Below, piece by piece: positions 27,526 through 36,364 of a stretch of DNA of 64,000 nucleotides; the stretch's first letter is position 1; each line of letters opens with the position of its first letter. A program made the position numbers and the translations under genes. The notes under the pieces are model-generated. The model was not told the origin of the DNA. It was given only the letters and a program-made list of their open reading frames with translations, and made no database searches. Source of the DNA: Rhizobium sp. L1K21. GTDB lineage: Bacteria; Pseudomonadota; Alphaproteobacteria; Rhizobiales; Rhizobiaceae. Location of the stretch: assembly GCF_024055895.1 (NCBI RefSeq), contig NZ_JAMXLE010000011.1, positions 46,512-110,511 of the forward strand. Direction: 5' to 3'.

Positions 27526-28790
27526 CAGACATGACCACCAACATGACGACGCTGGCTCCAAGCGCATCGGAGAAATTCACTCAGCGGGCGCTGCCGTTCA
27601 TTCTCTTCGCGCTGCTTCTAATTGTCATTCCCTTCATCGGTGTTTCCCGGGGAACGCTCACCCTCTTCAACCATATCGGCATCAATATCGTTTTTGCGCT
27701 CAGCTATAATATGCTGCTCGGCCGCGCTGGCCTTCTGTCCTTTGGTCATGCCGTCTATCTGGGTCTTGGCGGCTATTTCTGCGTCCATATTCTAAACTGG
27801 ATCGCGGACGCTGATGGGAGTGGCTTCTGGGGCAATGTTCCGGTCTTTTCGCTTCCCATTTTCGGCTTTGCCATGGGTGCGCTTGCCGGCGCCATCATCG
27901 GCTGGCCCTCTTGTCGCCGCGCGGGAACCGCGTTTGCAATGATTTCGCTCGGTGTCGCGGAACTGATGTCCACGGCAGCCTTCATGTTCGACAGTTTATT
28001 CGGCGGCGAGATGGGAATTTCCGGCGACCGGATGTCCGGCCCGAAATTTTTCGGCCTGTCGATGGGACCAATTGAGCAGGTCTATTATTTCATCGCCTTC
28101 TGGACCCTTGTCGGAACGGTTGCAATGTATGCCTTCACCCGCACGCCGCTCGGTCGCCTCTCGGAGGCCACGCGCGACAATGCCGAGCGGGTCCAGTTCA
28201 TCGGTTATGATCCAACGCGGGTCCGGTATCTCGTCTTCATCTTTGCCGGCGCATTTGCGGGCATGGCAGGCGGCATGTCGGCCGTCCAGGACGAGATCTT
28301 CACGCCAGACAGCCTCTCGCTCATCCCGTCCGGCGCAATTCTCATTGCGACCTATATCGGTGGCATCCGCTTTTTCGCGGGGCCCATATTCGGTGCAATC
28401 TTGATGACCTACATGGGCTCGAACCTTTCCGACTATACAGCGGGGTGGCTGCTCTATCTCGGACTGATGTTCATCTCGGTGGTGCTTTTCGTGCCGGATG
28501 GCATCGCTGGTCTTGTCTTCGGCTTTTGGAGAGGGATCCGCTCGCCGGGCCGTTATGCGCTGATCGGCAAATGGATCACGCAAATCCTTGGTCTGGCGCT
28601 AGTGGCAACATCCGTCATTGTCGTTGTGGAAGTCGCTTATCGATGGTCGGATGGATATGGAGATGTGTTCGCACCGTTCGGTTTCGACCTGCCGCATAAC
28701 GGGGCCCTGACGTGGGTCATAGGTACTTTGCCGCTGCTGGCCGGAATCCTGATCCTGCGCCGCGTCAAACGCACAGAAAGCGAGGCTTGA
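27522..28790 (+). CDS. Branched-chain-type ABC permease, LivM family
   Basis: 422 residues, longer than the typical LivM because of an additional C-terminal region with two more hydrophobic stretches (about residues 345-415). The conserved core LSYNMLLGRAGLLSFGHAVYLGLGGYF and the SEATRDNAERVQFIGYDPTRVRY loop are present. Partner of the LivH protein, with which it shares a four-base overlap. Confidence 0.94.
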   Translation: MTDMTTNMTTLAPSASEKFTQRALPFILFALLLIVIPFIGVSRGTLTLFNHIGINIVFALSYNMLLGRAGLLSFGHAVYLGLGGYFCVHILNWIADADGSGFWGNVPVFSLPIFGFAMGALAGAIIGWPSCRRAGTAFAMISLGVAELMSTAAFMFDSLFGGEMGISGDRMSGPKFFGLSMGPIEQVYYFIAFWTLVGTVAMYAFTRTPLGRLSEATRDNAERVQFIGYDPTRVRYLVFIFAGAFAGMAGGMSAVQDEIFTPDSLSLIPSGAILIATYIGGIRFFAGPIFGAILMTYMGSNLSDYTAGWLLYLGLMFISVVLFVPDGIAGLVFGFWRGIRSPGRYALIGKWITQILGLALVATSVIVVVEVAYRWSDGYGDVFAPFGFDLPHNGALTWVIGTLPLLAGILILRRVKRTESEA

Positions 28791-28792
28791 AG

Positions 28793-29569
28793 ATGACTGA
28801 AGCCGCTTTGCAGCTCATTGATGTCCACAAGAGCTTTGGCCACGCCAAGATCATACAAGGTTTAAACCTTGAGGTTGCCAAAGGCGAACGCCATGCCATC
28901 ATCGGTCCGAACGGGGCTGGTAAATCAACATGCTTCAACCTCATTTCGGGGCGTTTCCGGCCCACATCGGGGCGTATTCTCCTCAATGGCAAGGAGGTGG
29001 GCGGAAAACCCGCCTTCGAGGTCAACAGGCTCGGGCTTTCCCGCAGCTTTCAGGTCTCCAACATATTCGCCAACATGACGGTGCGCGAAAACGTGCGATG
29101 CAGTCTGCTCTATTCACAAGGGCATGGTTATGCATTCTGGCGCAATGTCGGTTCCTCACGTGAACTGCAGGAAAAAACAGCCTGGGTTCTCGAGCGGGTC
29201 GGGCTGATTGACAAGGCACACACGCCAGCGGCCCTGCTCTCCTATGCCGATCAGCGCACCCTTGAGATCGCGATGACCATTGCCGGAGACGCAGACGTGA
29301 TCCTGCTGGATGAACCGACAGCCGGCATGAGCCATTCGGAGACGGAATACGCGGTCGAACTCATCCGCAAGGCGACAGAAGGAAAGACGCTCGTGATTGT
29401 CGAACATGACATGGGCGTGGTCTTCGGGCTTGCCGACCGGATCAGCGTTCTCGTCTATGGCGAGATCATTGCAACCGGAAAACCGGAGGAAATCCGCGGA
29501 GACCCCAAGGTGCGCAGCGCCTATCTTGGCGATGATGCCGAAGCCCTGACTTTGGGAGGTGCTGCATGA
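28793..29569 (+). CDS. ABC ATP-binding protein, LivG family
   Basis: 258 residues from the ATG at 28793, two bases after the upstream stop. Walker A GPNGAGKST (38-46), Walker B VILLDEPTAGM, then IVEHDMGVVFGLADRI. The signature region reads LSYADQR where LivG proteins normally have LSYGEQR, within tolerance for the family. Energises the transporter together with the LivF protein. Confidence 0.94.
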   Translation: MTEAALQLIDVHKSFGHAKIIQGLNLEVAKGERHAIIGPNGAGKSTCFNLISGRFRPTSGRILLNGKEVGGKPAFEVNRLGLSRSFQVSNIFANMTVRENVRCSLLYSQGHGYAFWRNVGSSRELQEKTAWVLERVGLIDKAHTPAALLSYADQRTLEIAMTIAGDADVILLDEPTAGMSHSETEYAVELIRKATEGKTLVIVEHDMGVVFGLADRISVLVYGEIIATGKPEEIRGDPKVRSAYLGDDAEALTLGGAA

Positions 29570-30291
29570 GCCATGTCCAACGCAATGTCGAGCCCATGCT
29601 GAAGGTTGAAAACCTGCACGCCTATTATGGCAAGAGCCATGTGCTGCAAGGCGTCAATATGGAAATCGCGCCTGGTGAAGTTGTCGCACTCCTCGGGCGC
29701 AATGGCGTTGGCCGGTCGACGACTGCCAAGGCAATCATGGGCGAGGTTCCGCCCAAGGGACAGATCCTCTTCAAGGGACAACGCATCTCGGGCCTGCCAA
29801 GCCATCGCATCGCGCATCTCGGCCTTGGATATGTTCCCGAAAACCGGGATATCTTCCCAGCAATGACGGTGCGGCAGAACCTCATTCTCGGTATCAAGAA
29901 CATGCAAAATACGGGACGTTGGAACATCGAGCAGATGCTTGACATGTTCCCGAACCTGAAAGCGCGCGCGGACACGGCAGCTGGAGTGCTTTCCGGCGGC
30001 GAGAAGCAGATGCTGACGATCTGCCGGACCCTGATGGGGGATCCCGACCTGATCATTATCGACGAACCGACAGAAGGTCTGGCACCGAAGATCGTCCAAC
30101 AGGTAGGCGACCTGATCGCGACCATTGCCAAGGCAGGCGTCTCGATCCTGCTTGTGGAACAGAAACTTTCGATCGCCCTTCGCATTGCCGACAAGGTCTA
30201 TGTGATGGGCCACGGCGAGATCGTCTACGAAGGCTCCCCGCAGGAATTTCTCGACCGCAGCGATATTCGCAAGGAATGGCTGGAGGTTTAG
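29566..30291 (+). CDS. ABC ATP-binding protein, LivF family, with Arg in the Walker A motif
   Basis: 241 residues. The P-loop reads GRNGVGRST (44-52): the invariant lysine is Arg50 (codon CGG). Signature LSGGEKQML, Walker B LIIIDEPTEGLAP and the H-loop region are intact. A K-to-R change normally cripples hydrolysis at that site, so either this subunit contributes an asymmetric, low-activity site, or it belongs to a LivF branch that tolerates Arg. Four-base overlap with livG. Confidence 0.92.
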   Translation: MSHVQRNVEPMLKVENLHAYYGKSHVLQGVNMEIAPGEVVALLGRNGVGRSTTAKAIMGEVPPKGQILFKGQRISGLPSHRIAHLGLGYVPENRDIFPAMTVRQNLILGIKNMQNTGRWNIEQMLDMFPNLKARADTAAGVLSGGEKQMLTICRTLMGDPDLIIIDEPTEGLAPKIVQQVGDLIATIAKAGVSILLVEQKLSIALRIADKVYVMGHGEIVYEGSPQEFLDRSDIRKEWLEV

Positions 30292-30298
30292 GCGAAGG

Positions 30299-30316
30299 GG
30301 ACCTTCCTGAAGGTCC
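30299..30316 (+). terminator. Hairpin after the transporter operon
   Basis: GGACCTTC and GAAGGTCC form a perfect 8-bp stem around two bases, 8 bases after the livF stop. Poor T-run behind it. Works at most together with the better terminator 24 bases on. Confidence 0.45.
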
Positions 30317-30339
30317 TGTTACCTGCACCAGCCGCTAGA

Positions 30340-30376
30340 CTGTTTCAGTTTTTGACTGAAACAGCCTACATTTTTT
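30340..30376 (+). terminator. Rho-independent terminator of the Liv-type operon
   Basis: CTGTTTCAG and CTGAAACAG form a perfect 9-bp stem with a 7-base loop, followed six bases later by TTTTTT. This is the clearest intrinsic terminator in the window. Confidence 0.65.
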
Positions 30377-30854
30377 CGCTCACGCCACTTGCGCTTTGCG
30401 AAATGCTCCACTGTGGCGGCGCATTAGCGCCGGGCCACGCTTGTGGCCTTGAGCGCTTCAATTAAAAGTTGAACCGCTCTAAACTGCAGTAACCAGTTTA
30501 TGTTTTGCAATCCGGCAAGGTTTGCGCCGTTCTTTTTCCCGCCAGCCATTATTGGCGATAGTTCAAGCAATGAAGCTACTGGCTGCTCCCCGCTTGACCA
30601 GATCAACACGGATATTGTCTCAAAACGTTGCCTACTTCGAGAACCGCACATGCCTGATGATGCGCTTTGCAGGCGTCTGATGACTGAGGGAAGGCTGGAT
30701 GCACGGCTGATTGCAGTCGATGCAGCGCTTGGCCAGCCCTGTGAGGTTTCAGCAAAAACGGTGAGGTCGTGTGCATTGCAGATTTGACCGGAACATTGGC
30801 GACAAAACGAAGTTGGGGGGCAAATTCGTCAATTATCGATCAGAGGAGATTTCC
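30377..30854. other. 478-base region without a supported gene
   Basis: Short open frames exist (one of 95 codons at 30500-30787) but they show no recognisable motif and no good ribosome binding site. The last part must contain the promoter of the stress operon that starts at 30855. Nothing else is evident. Confidence 0.5.
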
Positions 30855-31376
30855 ATGACACAAGACACTCCGCGCTCTGCTGAACGGATGGGAGACCCCC
30901 ATAACAGCACCCACAAAGAGGACGATCCTTCGGCAAAGCGGCAAACGCAGAGCCTGAAGGAAGAAATTGCAAGCGACATGGAAACGGGACGAGAAGCGGT
31001 TGCCAACGAGAAGGACAAGGTCGCCGGCAAGGTGAAGCACGCCGTGTCCGAGAATTCACATTTCGCTGCACGCCAACTCGGCGGCGTCGGCGAGGCCCTC
31101 GAAAAGGCCGGAGCGGAGCTCGAAGGCTCCGATCAACCTCAGGTCGGAAAATATGCCAGGGAAATCGGCGCAAGTGTTCGTGGCTTTGCCAAGCGGATGG
31201 AAAACAAGGACGCAAGCGAGATCGCACACATCGTTGAGGATTTCGGTCGCAGAGAACCGTTGGCCTTCCTCGGTATCGCTGCGGCGTCGGGCTTGGCAGC
31301 GAGCCGGTTTCTCAACGCTTCCAACCGACGCCGATCTGGTTCGCAATTGACACGTGAGGAGGAAGCCGATGCCTGA
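30855..31376 (+). CDS. Hydrophilic stress-associated protein, first gene of a membrane/stress operon
   Basis: 173 residues from the ATG at 30855, with GAGGAG 7 bases upstream. Very hydrophilic and helix-rich (KEEIASDMETGREAVANEKDKVAGKVKHA) with a single short hydrophobic stretch near the C-terminus (PLAFLGIAAASGLAASRFL). This resembles proteins labelled nutrient-deprivation-induced in rhizobia, which precede a holin-like and a DUF3618 gene as here. Probably a membrane-anchored LEA-like or coiled-coil protein. Function not established. Confidence 0.75.
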   Translation: MTQDTPRSAERMGDPHNSTHKEDDPSAKRQTQSLKEEIASDMETGREAVANEKDKVAGKVKHAVSENSHFAARQLGGVGEALEKAGAELEGSDQPQVGKYAREIGASVRGFAKRMENKDASEIAHIVEDFGRREPLAFLGIAAASGLAASRFLNASNRRRSGSQLTREEEADA

Positions 31377-31785
31377 TCAGAAAGAAAGAGCACCTATTGC
31401 CGAGCTGGCAACCGAACTGATTGCAGATGTCTCCAGCCTCTTGCGCAAGGAAATTGCGCTGGCCAAAGCGGAAGCTTCTGAGAAACTGGACCAGGCAATC
31501 TCGGGCGTCGAGATTCTGATCGCGGGTATCGTTTTCACTATTGCCGCTGTCGGCGTTCTCCTGACCGCGCTCGTAACGGGCATTGCAGCCCTGTTTGTCC
31601 AATGGGGCATGCCGGAGATGAGCGCAACAACCCTATCTGCAGTGATCGTCGGACTGATTTTCGCTTTGATCGGTTGGCGCTTGCTGGCCAACGGCATGAG
31701 TGCCCTCAAAGCACGTAACCTCACAATGGATCGGACGGCCGACTCCGTACGCCGTGATGTCCGTACAGCAAAGGAGAGCATGTGA
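31369..31785 (+). CDS. Holin-superfamily III/DUF1469-type membrane protein
   Basis: 138 residues; GGAGGAAG precedes the ATG, which lies inside the end of the previous gene (8-base overlap). An N-terminal amphipathic helix (IADVSSLLRKEIALAKAEASEKLDQA) is followed by two membrane helices (about residues 48-72 and 82-105). This is the phage-holin-family/DUF1469 architecture found in general stress operons; no lytic role is implied. Confidence 0.82.
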   Translation: MPDQKERAPIAELATELIADVSSLLRKEIALAKAEASEKLDQAISGVEILIAGIVFTIAAVGVLLTALVTGIAALFVQWGMPEMSATTLSAVIVGLIFALIGWRLLANGMSALKARNLTMDRTADSVRRDVRTAKESM

Positions 31786-32765
31786 TGGATGCAGCAGCCA
31801 ACAAGAGCTCGGCGGAGATCGAGCGTGAGATCAACGAAGACCGCGAGCGGATCGGCGAGCGGATAGAGGCGATCGGAGATCGCCTGTCACCTGGCCAGAT
31901 TGTCGATGAGGTGCTGGCCTATGCAAAGCGCAGCGGCGGTGCCGACTTCGCGCGCAACCTCGGCCACGACGTCAAGACAAATCCCATCCCCGTGGCCCTC
32001 ATGGGGGCCAGTCTGGCGTGGTTGATGGCCAGCAGAGGTGAGGCCTCGACGGCAGAGCGCCACAACGCCCCAGGGCCGGCCACTCCAGAAGTCGGCGACT
32101 ATCCGCTTTACCCGGCTGTGGGAACAGTCCGGCGCGTCGGTCCGCCGCAGAATGAAGGCGACACCTTCTACAGTCATTTCTCTGACGATTCGGGCAAACG
32201 GCTGAAGGCATTGTCGGATTCAGCCGGCAATCGGGCTGGTCATTTCATGGATGAGGCGGGCAAAACCTACCGCGGCTTCAAGGATGCCAGCGGGCGGGAG
32301 ATCGACCGGATCCTCGACGAGGCCGGTGAGGCTTTCGATGCGGCAACCGGATGGACGTCCGCCACCTGGGAGAGGGTCAAGCAGGCGGGTAGCGATATGA
32401 GCCATCGAGCCTCAACTGCAGCAAGTTCGGCCGGCGATGCGGCCTCCTCGGCGGCCAACCGGGCCCGGCAGCAGGGCGCGCAGCTGAACGATACGCTTGT
32501 GCATCACTTTCGAGACCACCCGCTCGTCGGGGCTGCCCTGGCCTTTGCCGCCGGTGCCGCGATCGGAGCTGCGCTTCCTTCGACGGAAACCGAGGACGAA
32601 GCGATGGGTGAGACTGCCACCTCCGTGAAGAAAGCAGGCACTGCTGCGGCAAGCGATTTGGCGTCTGAAACGCTGGAGCGAACAGCTGACGTGGCAACCG
32701 ACGTCTACGAAACGGCCCGCAGCCGCGTGAATGAAGAACTGGACAAAGGTATCGATCGATCCTGA
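31785..32765 (+). CDS. DUF3618-domain protein
   Basis: 326 residues from the ATG at 31785 (AAGGAGAG six bases upstream), one base overlapping the previous stop. DUF3618 at the N-terminus: SSAEIEREINEDRERIGERIEAIGDRLSPGQIVDEVL, followed by a short hydrophobic stretch, a long low-complexity hydrophilic middle rich in Ala, Ser, Gly and Asp, a second hydrophobic stretch near residue 250 (GAALAFAAGAAIGAALP) and a charged tail. Likely membrane-attached, stress-related; no enzyme motif. Confidence 0.87.
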   Translation: MDAAANKSSAEIEREINEDRERIGERIEAIGDRLSPGQIVDEVLAYAKRSGGADFARNLGHDVKTNPIPVALMGASLAWLMASRGEASTAERHNAPGPATPEVGDYPLYPAVGTVRRVGPPQNEGDTFYSHFSDDSGKRLKALSDSAGNRAGHFMDEAGKTYRGFKDASGREIDRILDEAGEAFDAATGWTSATWERVKQAGSDMSHRASTAASSAGDAASSAANRARQQGAQLNDTLVHHFRDHPLVGAALAFAAGAAIGAALPSTETEDEAMGETATSVKKAGTAAASDLASETLERTADVATDVYETARSRVNEELDKGIDRS

Positions 32766-32852
32766 TCAGACGCGTTGACTGATCTGGCGACCGACCGCGT
32801 TCGCGCGGTCGGCGTCTCGACAATCAATCCAGGAGTGCTTAAAAGTTTCCCG

Positions 32853-33836
32853 ATGGACGAAGACGTGAATTCGAAGTGCCCTGCACTGGACGACGGCCAA
32901 GGAAGACAAGCGGAAAAGCCGAGCAGTATTCCTGCAAGAGGTTTTCTTGACGTGTTGCGTCGCATTGCTGGCGCATGGACAGAAGACCGGATCAGCCTTG
33001 TCGCGGCGGGCGTCACCTATTACCTGCTGCTCGCGGTTTTTCCAGCACTTGCCGTTCTGGTCAGTCTCTACGGCTTCATCTCCGACCCTTCAGACATAGC
33101 AGATCAGATCGATTTTCTTTCCGCCGTTGTTCCTGCCGGCATGCTTGACCTCATCACGCGCCAGCTTCATGCCCTGGCTGGGGAAAATACGTCGGCAACC
33201 GGATTTGCTTTTTTTGGTGGTCTTCTGGTTGCTTTTTGGAGCGCCAACAACGGTATCAAGGCGCTTTTCGAGGCCATGAATGTTGCTTATGGTGAAACTG
33301 AAAAGAGAAGCTTCATTCGTCTCAACCTGATTACATTTGGCTTCACCTTGGGCGCGCTTGTGGTGCTGATTATCCTTATCACCGGGATTGCGGTCGTTCC
33401 TGCTGCCGTTTCGCTGATTGGCCCCGCCGGCTGGATCGACGAGGCTGTGCGCCTCGCCCGGTGGCCGATCGTCTTGGCAGTTATCGCTGTGGGAATCTCG
33501 CTTCTCTACCGCTTTGGGCCGAGCCGCGAACAGGCGAAGTTGCGCTGGCTGAGCTGGGGTGCGGTTTTTTCCGTCGCCGTATGGCTCCTGAGCTCTGTGC
33601 TCTTTTCTTATTATCTGGAGAATTACGGCAACTACAATGCAACCTATGGAACGCTGGGTGCATTGATAGGATCCGTGGCGTGGATATGGCTTTCGATGAT
33701 TATCCTGATTGTGGGCGCAAAGCTCAATGCTGAGCTTGAACACCAGACAGCAATCGATTCAACGATCGGAGAACCGCAACCCATGGGACAACGCGGCGCT
33801 CACGTTGCAGACACATTAGGCGCCACAAGAAGATAA
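32853..33836 (+). CDS. YihY/BrkB-family inner-membrane protein
   Basis: 327 residues from the ATG at 32853. The start is uncertain: the nearest AGGAG is 17 bases upstream and a GTG at 32835 is in frame. About six membrane helices; the family core is visible in ISLVAAGVTYYLLLAVFPALAVLVSLYGF, NNGIKALFEAMNVAYGE and the final GSVAWIWLSMIILIVGAKLNAELEHQ. Function of the family is unsettled; earlier claims that it is RNase BN were withdrawn. Fourth gene of the stress operon. Confidence 0.9.
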   Translation: MDEDVNSKCPALDDGQGRQAEKPSSIPARGFLDVLRRIAGAWTEDRISLVAAGVTYYLLLAVFPALAVLVSLYGFISDPSDIADQIDFLSAVVPAGMLDLITRQLHALAGENTSATGFAFFGGLLVAFWSANNGIKALFEAMNVAYGETEKRSFIRLNLITFGFTLGALVVLIILITGIAVVPAAVSLIGPAGWIDEAVRLARWPIVLAVIAVGISLLYRFGPSREQAKLRWLSWGAVFSVAVWLLSSVLFSYYLENYGNYNATYGTLGALIGSVAWIWLSMIILIVGAKLNAELEHQTAIDSTIGEPQPMGQRGAHVADTLGATRR

Positions 33837-33899
33837 GTGCATTGGGCACTCAATTGGGTTGTCTCAGCGCTCTTCTCCTCTTCGGGCCGCAAGAGGATG

Positions 33900-34069
33900 C
33901 ACCGCCGATTGCGCCGGCATGACACATAGGCAGGTGATTGCACGAACATTGCCGCGACCTTCCAGAACGATAGACATGCGGTGGCGGCAGACATTCGACA
34001 TGACGCGCAAAACGCCGTTCTTGTCTCGTAGAATGATGATGGGCCTGTCGACCTTCCGGCAAGAGAACA
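33900..34069 (-). pseudogene. Remnant of a Rieske-type ring-hydroxylating oxygenase alpha subunit
   Basis: Reading the minus strand from about 34069 gives VDRPIIILRDKNGVLRVMSN then VCRHRMSIVLEGRGNVRAIT, a clear Rieske domain with the first Cys-x-His pair, and after 16 residues the second ligand Cys (codon at 33930-33932). The expected CPYHAW is broken: TGC CTA TGT then an extra GT before CAT GCC, a 2-base frameshift. The rest of the roughly 400-residue enzyme is missing on both sides. It abuts the LysR gene at 34070, which may have been its regulator. Confidence 0.8.
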
Positions 34070-34966
34070 TCAGCGAAGCGGTCGGCTGACTTGTTTCTTG
34101 AGCCAGTTCGCAAATTGCGTTGCCAGGGGCTTGGTTTGACCCGCCGGGGTCGCAATGTAATAATTGCGGCCAAACGAATCCGGCAGAACTGAAATCTGGC
34201 GCAAGGTACCAGACTGTATTTCGCTCTCGATGAGATAGGTCGGCAGGATCGCTGCACCCATGCCGGCAATGGCAGCAGCAATGACCAGCGCAAACTGGTC
34301 GAAATAGCTGCCTTTGCGTGCCGGCACATCGACACCTGCCAATGTCTGGCGAAAGTTCTCCCACAGGAGGGGTCTCGATGACATATGCAAAAGCGGCATA
34401 TTGAAGAGATCCCGCGGCGTATCACCGAATTTATGGACAAGCTGCGGTGCGGCAACGGCAACGAGCCCTTCAGGGCAAAGCGGCGTCAGCTGCGCACCCG
34501 GCCACTCCTCACCGCCAGTGTGAATGGCGAGATCAATACCGGCTGCCGACAAATCAAAGGGCTCGCTGCGGCTGTAGACAAAAAGCTCAAGATCGTCGCG
34601 CACATTCTTGAATTCCGGCAGCCGCGGCATCAGCCAGCGCGACCCGAAAGTCGGCAACACAGCGATGGAAAGCAATTTGGTCGTACTGCCTGCGGCCACG
34701 GCATGGGAAATGGTTCGCCGCAGCCGCTCCAGATCATCGAAAAGTTCTCGGGCAAAGGTTCGGCCTGCATCCGTCAGGCGAACCCCCCTGCCCTCGCGCC
34801 GAAAGAGTGCTGCACCGATCTGGTCTTCGAGTTCCCTGATGTGACGACTGACAGCACCCTGCGTCAGCGACAGTTCTTCAGCCGCTGCGGTAAAGCTCTC
34901 ATGCTTGGCCGCGGCCTCAAAACATCGAAGAACGGCCAGGCTTGGCAGATGGATTGCAGGCAGCAT
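34070..34966 (-). CDS. LysR-family transcriptional regulator (GcvA-like)
   Basis: 298 residues. N-terminal winged HTH: LPSLAVLRCFEAAAKHESFTAAAEELSLTQGAVSRHIRELEDQIG (residues 7-51), then a LysR substrate-binding domain (FGSRWLMPRLPEF, VAVAAPQL). The opening resembles the GcvA branch. Divergent from the aminotransferase-aldehyde dehydrogenase pair, which it probably controls; downstream it runs into the Rieske remnant. Confidence 0.92.
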   Translation of the reverse strand: MLPAIHLPSLAVLRCFEAAAKHESFTAAAEELSLTQGAVSRHIRELEDQIGAALFRREGRGVRLTDAGRTFARELFDDLERLRRTISHAVAAGSTTKLLSIAVLPTFGSRWLMPRLPEFKNVRDDLELFVYSRSEPFDLSAAGIDLAIHTGGEEWPGAQLTPLCPEGLVAVAAPQLVHKFGDTPRDLFNMPLLHMSSRPLLWENFRQTLAGVDVPARKGSYFDQFALVIAAAIAGMGAAILPTYLIESEIQSGTLRQISVLPDSFGRNYYIATPAGQTKPLATQFANWLKKQVSRPLR

Positions 34967-35143
34967 GCGCGAAACTCATACATTCATTTAACTCATGCAA
35001 AGATGCCTAAATGTGGCCTTTTATTCAAGTCTAAATGGGTTAGTCTCAGCCGCATCAACATCGAAAGATTGTCATGAAGACGAAGATGCGCCGGAAGAAT
35101 GCTCCGACACACGCGTCTCTGAAAAGGAAAATTGGAGCCTACA

Positions 35144-36346
35144 GTGCCACACCCCGAGGCGATGGAGCATGCGGTAACGTTCAAGCGTGCATCACGCATT
35201 GCAGCGCTTGAGATTTCCGAGATCGTACAGCTTGCCGAGCGCGCCGCAGTGTTGCGCAGCGAGGGCCGCGACGTGCTTTCCTTTGCCACCGGCGAGCCGG
35301 ATTTTCCCACACCTGAACATGTGGTTGAAGCCGCGCATGAAGCGGCATTGGCTGGCAAAACCCGTTACCCCGCAACGGTCGGCACGCCTGAACTGCGCAA
35401 AGCCATTGCTGCCGTCAACAATGTCAACGCCAGCGAAGTGATCGTCTCCACAGGCGCAAAGCAGGTTCTGGCCAATGCCATGCTTGCCACACTGGAACCC
35501 GGTGATGCCGTCATCATGCCGGCACCTTACTGGACAAGCTATTCCGACATTGTGAAAATGGCGGAAGGCGAACCGGTGGTCATACCCTGTTCGATGGCGG
35601 ACAACTTCAAGCTCTCGCCTGAGCGTCTGGAGGCGGCGATAACACCGCGCACGCGCTGGCTGATGCTGAATTCGCCCTCCAATCCAACGGGGGTGATCTA
35701 TAGCGCCGATGAAATCAAAGCGTTGGCTGCAGTGTTGCAGAGGCATCCGCATGTCTGGGTGCTCGCGGATGAAATCTATGAGCACCTGAATTTCGTGGAC
35801 TTCACCTCCTTCAAGACCGCCGCACCCGAGCTGGCGGACAGGACCTTGATCGTGAACGGCGTTTCCAAAGCCTATTCCATGACCGGTTGGCGCATTGGCT
35901 GGGGCATCGGCCCTGTTGCGCTGATCAAGGCGATGGGGGCTGTTCAGGGGCAGGTCACCTCCGGTGCCTGCTCTATTGCGCAGGCGGCCGCCCTGGCAGC
36001 CTTGACCGGCGACCAGACATTGCTGGACACGCGCCGCAAAGCACTGCTGGCACGCCGCAACAAAGTGGTGGATGCACTCAATAGCATGGCAGGTATTGAG
36101 TGCCCCTCACCCGACGGTGCATTCTACGCCTTCCCGAATATAGAGGGTGCCATGAAAGCTGGCGGCTTTGCATCCGACGCTGAATTCTGCGCCTGGCTTC
36201 TGGACCATGCCAATGTGGCAATTGTGCCAGGCCGCGCCTTTGGGCTGCCCGGCCATGCCCGACTTTCATTTGCTTATTCCGACACTGAGCTCGATGCTGG
36301 CCTCCAGCGCATTGCCGCTGCCGTTGCCAGCCGTACAAACCGATAA
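35144..36346 (+). CDS. Class I/II pyridoxal-phosphate aminotransferase
   Basis: 400 residues from a GTG at 35144, chosen because GGAG lies 6 bases upstream; TTG at 35132 and ATG at 35162 are alternatives. Aspartate-aminotransferase fold: FATGEPDFPTPEHV, NSPSNPTGVIYS, PLP lysine in VNGVSKAYSMTGWRIGW and the substrate-carboxylate Arg in HARLSFAYSD. Donor and acceptor unknown; the next gene points to an amino acid that yields a semialdehyde, such as lysine or aminoadipate. Confidence 0.9.
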   Translation: MPHPEAMEHAVTFKRASRIAALEISEIVQLAERAAVLRSEGRDVLSFATGEPDFPTPEHVVEAAHEAALAGKTRYPATVGTPELRKAIAAVNNVNASEVIVSTGAKQVLANAMLATLEPGDAVIMPAPYWTSYSDIVKMAEGEPVVIPCSMADNFKLSPERLEAAITPRTRWLMLNSPSNPTGVIYSADEIKALAAVLQRHPHVWVLADEIYEHLNFVDFTSFKTAAPELADRTLIVNGVSKAYSMTGWRIGWGIGPVALIKAMGAVQGQVTSGACSIAQAAALAALTGDQTLLDTRRKALLARRNKVVDALNSMAGIECPSPDGAFYAFPNIEGAMKAGGFASDAEFCAWLLDHANVAIVPGRAFGLPGHARLSFAYSDTELDAGLQRIAAAVASRTNR

Positions 36347-36364
36347 TCTCAAGGGAGATCAATG

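Noticed and set aside
26656..27567. Antisense open frame (303 codons) across livH
   Set aside because: Composition rich in His, Arg and Gln with no motif; mirror of a membrane-protein gene.
30500..30787. Possible 95-residue protein before the stress operon
   Set aside because: No ribosome binding site, no motif, unusual composition.
31369..31785. Holin-like gene as sign of a prophage
   Set aside because: No other phage genes nearby; this holin-family protein is a usual part of stress operons.
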